Assembly (NCBI GenBank): GCA_032164245.1
Contig: JAVMKO010000006.1
Coordinates: 11,956,119 to 12,020,118, forward strand
DNA from: Sternotherus odoratus
Lineage: Eukaryota > Chordata > Testudines > Kinosternidae
Length of the DNA: 64,000 nucleotides
Reading direction: 5' to 3'
Shown: piece after piece, positions 61,901 through 64,000 of the stretch
Layout: the number at the start of each line of letters is the position of its first letter
Numbering within the stretch: position 1 is the stretch's first letter
Position numbers and translations under genes: made by a program
The notes under the pieces: generated by a model
What the model was told of the DNA's origin: nothing
The model's database searches: none
What the model saw: the letters and a program-made list of their open reading frames with translations, nothing else

Positions 61901-64000
61901 GAGGCTATGGTGAGCAGAACAACAAGAATATCACAAGTCCATAGCCATGCTGCCGTGAGTTACGATATTGTCACATCTCATAAGCTAAGCAAAACTGGCC
62001 TTCATCAGTTCTCGGATGAGAAACCTCAAAGGAATAAAAAGAGTCTATGGCATATGTGTATCAGACTGCAGCAGCTATTCGCCCTGCCATTTCTATTTAA
62101 ACTTCACAGTCATCACTTTTTTTTTTTTTAAAAGAAAAACACAGTTGCATGCAAAAATGACTTTGGTTTGTTAAAATTAAGAACCTACATAAATAAATAA
62201 AAGTCAGGGAATTAAGGATATTACAGCAACACCAACTTGCACCCTTATGAGCATTCATTACAACATTATGCAATATGTAAACAGGCATGCAAGAGTGTAT
62301 ATGCACCAAAACTTACCTTTGACAAGTGTAGCTCCTTATGTATCATTATTGAATAGTATGTCACATTACCCAGCTTTGTATGAGCATTTATTATTGTTTG
62401 TTATTATCATTTATTTACATCAACCAAGTATGGGGCACCATTGTATTGGGCACTGTGCAGAGTAGCAGACAACACCTGCCCTGAAGAGTTTATAATCTAA
62501 ATTAACAAGATAGACACAGCGGGGCAGAGGGGGTATAACACAGAAGCAGAGTGCGCTATATGATGGAACATAAGGAAAACTTTTGTCATAGGACTCAATC
62601 TTGTGAGGTGCCAACTGCATCCTGTGGGAGTTGTATCTCACTTCTATTTACCACTCACAGGATCAGACCCATAATCCACATGATCAAGGAGACATAGTTA
62701 ATATTGCTGTGGAGCCTTCAATGCAAAATGCACTGACTCTGGCCAAAATTTCCTCTCTCCACTCTGCCTAGTTGTGGTTGTATGGTGTGCCATGTTCTAG
62801 TTGTTATTCTCTTTCCCAGACATTTAATACTGTATGCCTGTGTTCCTGTGTTTATGTAAAGCTTCCTTCATGAAGCCTTCCTATGTTAATCTCTTCACCA
62901 ACAAAGTATCGGCAAGTATTTGTGCTGGCACAGATGTCTCTTGTTTTGTATTTGTCTGAGTTCAATTGCAAGCTCGTTGGAAAAGGACCTTGTCCTTCTG
63001 TGTTTGGTAAAGCACCACGAATGCTCGTCATGCTGCATACGTAAAATACTTTGACAGCCTTTGGAACAAAAGGTACTAAACTCAACTAAAAGGATGTCAG
63101 CATAGAACATTTTCTTAATATTATATTAACATTATTTTATCTATACTGTATTGCAAAAGACAAGATATATTAGTCCTATGTGACAACATGAAAATTATCC
63201 TGTACTGTGGTGGCTTTGCAATCATATTTCTCCGACAGTGAGGCTATGTTTGTAGGAGTCCTGCTCCCACTGAGATCAGTAGGAGTCTTTCTGCTATCAT
63301 AATGCCAGTTGGATTGGGCCCGCTGAACACAGTCCTGCAAACCATTATAACCTGAGTAGGTTTTTGCAGGTGAGTAGTCCTATTGATCTAAATAGGATTC
63401 ATTAAGAGTCTGCCGGATTGGGGACATAGTTTGTGAAAGACTTTAGTGCCTCGACTCTTTAGAGTAGTTGTATCTATTTGTTCTGCAAATGGAAAGTGCG
63501 CTCTCTGAGCCATGTCCTCTGACTTCTAAACTGAAATGTTTGAATCATGACTATGGAACACCGCCTCCTGCCACTTCCCAAACACATCTCCAGGAGCAGC
63601 TCTGATGTGGGCCAGGAGTGCTTTGAACACCCACTGTCCAGACTGGGATGCAACTGCTCAGTAGCACCCCTACTGGCTACCCGGTGCATCCCTCTGGTTG
63701 CCCCATTCCTTACCTGGAAGAGCCCAGTTGGTTCTGCCTGTGCCTAGGGAGCACTGATCAGAGGAAGGTTTCTGTTCCTCATATAGCTTGAGAGAGGGAA
63801 AAAGAAGACAAAACTGCAAACCAACAACCTGTTAGAACTCCCTCTCTGCCACAGTCCCAGCCCAGTCTAGAGCTCTAGGGGCTGCTCTAATTTATGTCAG
63901 CTGGCTATGGTCCCTAAAGGACATAAACCAGCACATTCCAGACACTTGTCCTCCCTGGGCTGCGTTGCAGAAGCTACGAGGAGGAGAAAGCGATGCTGGC
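61901..64000. other. no gene; noncoding with decayed repeats
   Basis: A MIR-related SINE scrap lies near 62395-62520 (GGGCACTGTGCAGAGTAGC, then CTGCCCTGAAGAG). A decayed AGGAGTCCTGCTCCCACTGAG-type repeat lies around 63240-63380. The short frames elsewhere have no domains. The window ends in unassigned DNA. Confidence 0.5.

Overview
The window reads as vertebrate intergenic DNA built almost entirely from transposable elements. I found no convincing host protein-coding gene. A turtle (Testudines) is the best guess. The mix of CR1 LINE, MIR-like tRNA SINEs, PIF/Harbinger and hAT MITEs, DIRS, and a highly repeated unit of Penelope-like type with a hammerhead-ribozyme-like core is what I would expect of a turtle. 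A crocodilian or other sauropsid is not excluded, and the assignment is inference from repeat content only.

Layout. From 1 to about 20.9 kb lies old single-copy-looking DNA peppered with small elements: two probable solo LTRs (3792-4501 and 5885-6305, the second nested in a MITE), hAT MITEs with 8-bp target duplications, a small TA-flanked MITE, several copies of the hammerhead-type repeat (one a 452-bp perfect palindrome), and a Harbinger MITE. From 20949 to 27572 lies a complete, young Ty3/gypsy LTR retrotransposon with one 1604-codon gag-pol frame. In it the integrase precedes reverse transcriptase, the copia-like order described for the Gmr1 group. From 27.6 to 43.4 kb lies more old DNA with Tigger/pogo-like, Harbinger-like and hAT MITEs, a CR1 reverse-transcriptase fragment, MIR-like SINEs and microsatellites.

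From 43407 to 52237 two autonomous PIF/Harbinger elements sit head to head, 145 bp apart. Each carries a HARBI1-like DDE transposase and a two-exon Myb/SANT-like partner, transcribed convergently. The left copy's transposase is frameshifted; the right copy's is intact at 448 codons. The right copy also holds an unrecognised antisense reading frame inside the Myb intron. A 689-bp deletion derivative of the same family lies at 38627-39315. A large TA-flanked element follows at 52270-53215.

From 53860 to 59885 lies a structurally complete DIRS-type tyrosine-recombinase retrotransposon. It has gag-like, RT/RNase H and tyrosine recombinase frames, inverted terminal repeats, and an internal complementary region that matches both outer ends exactly as read. 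The last 4 kb is quiet DNA with a 5S rRNA-derived pseudogene and tRNA-derived SINE pieces.

How they relate: the intact HARBI1 plus Myb pair could mobilise its broken neighbour and the short Harbinger-type MITEs in trans. The gypsy and DIRS elements each appear self-sufficient by domain content. None of this shows current activity.
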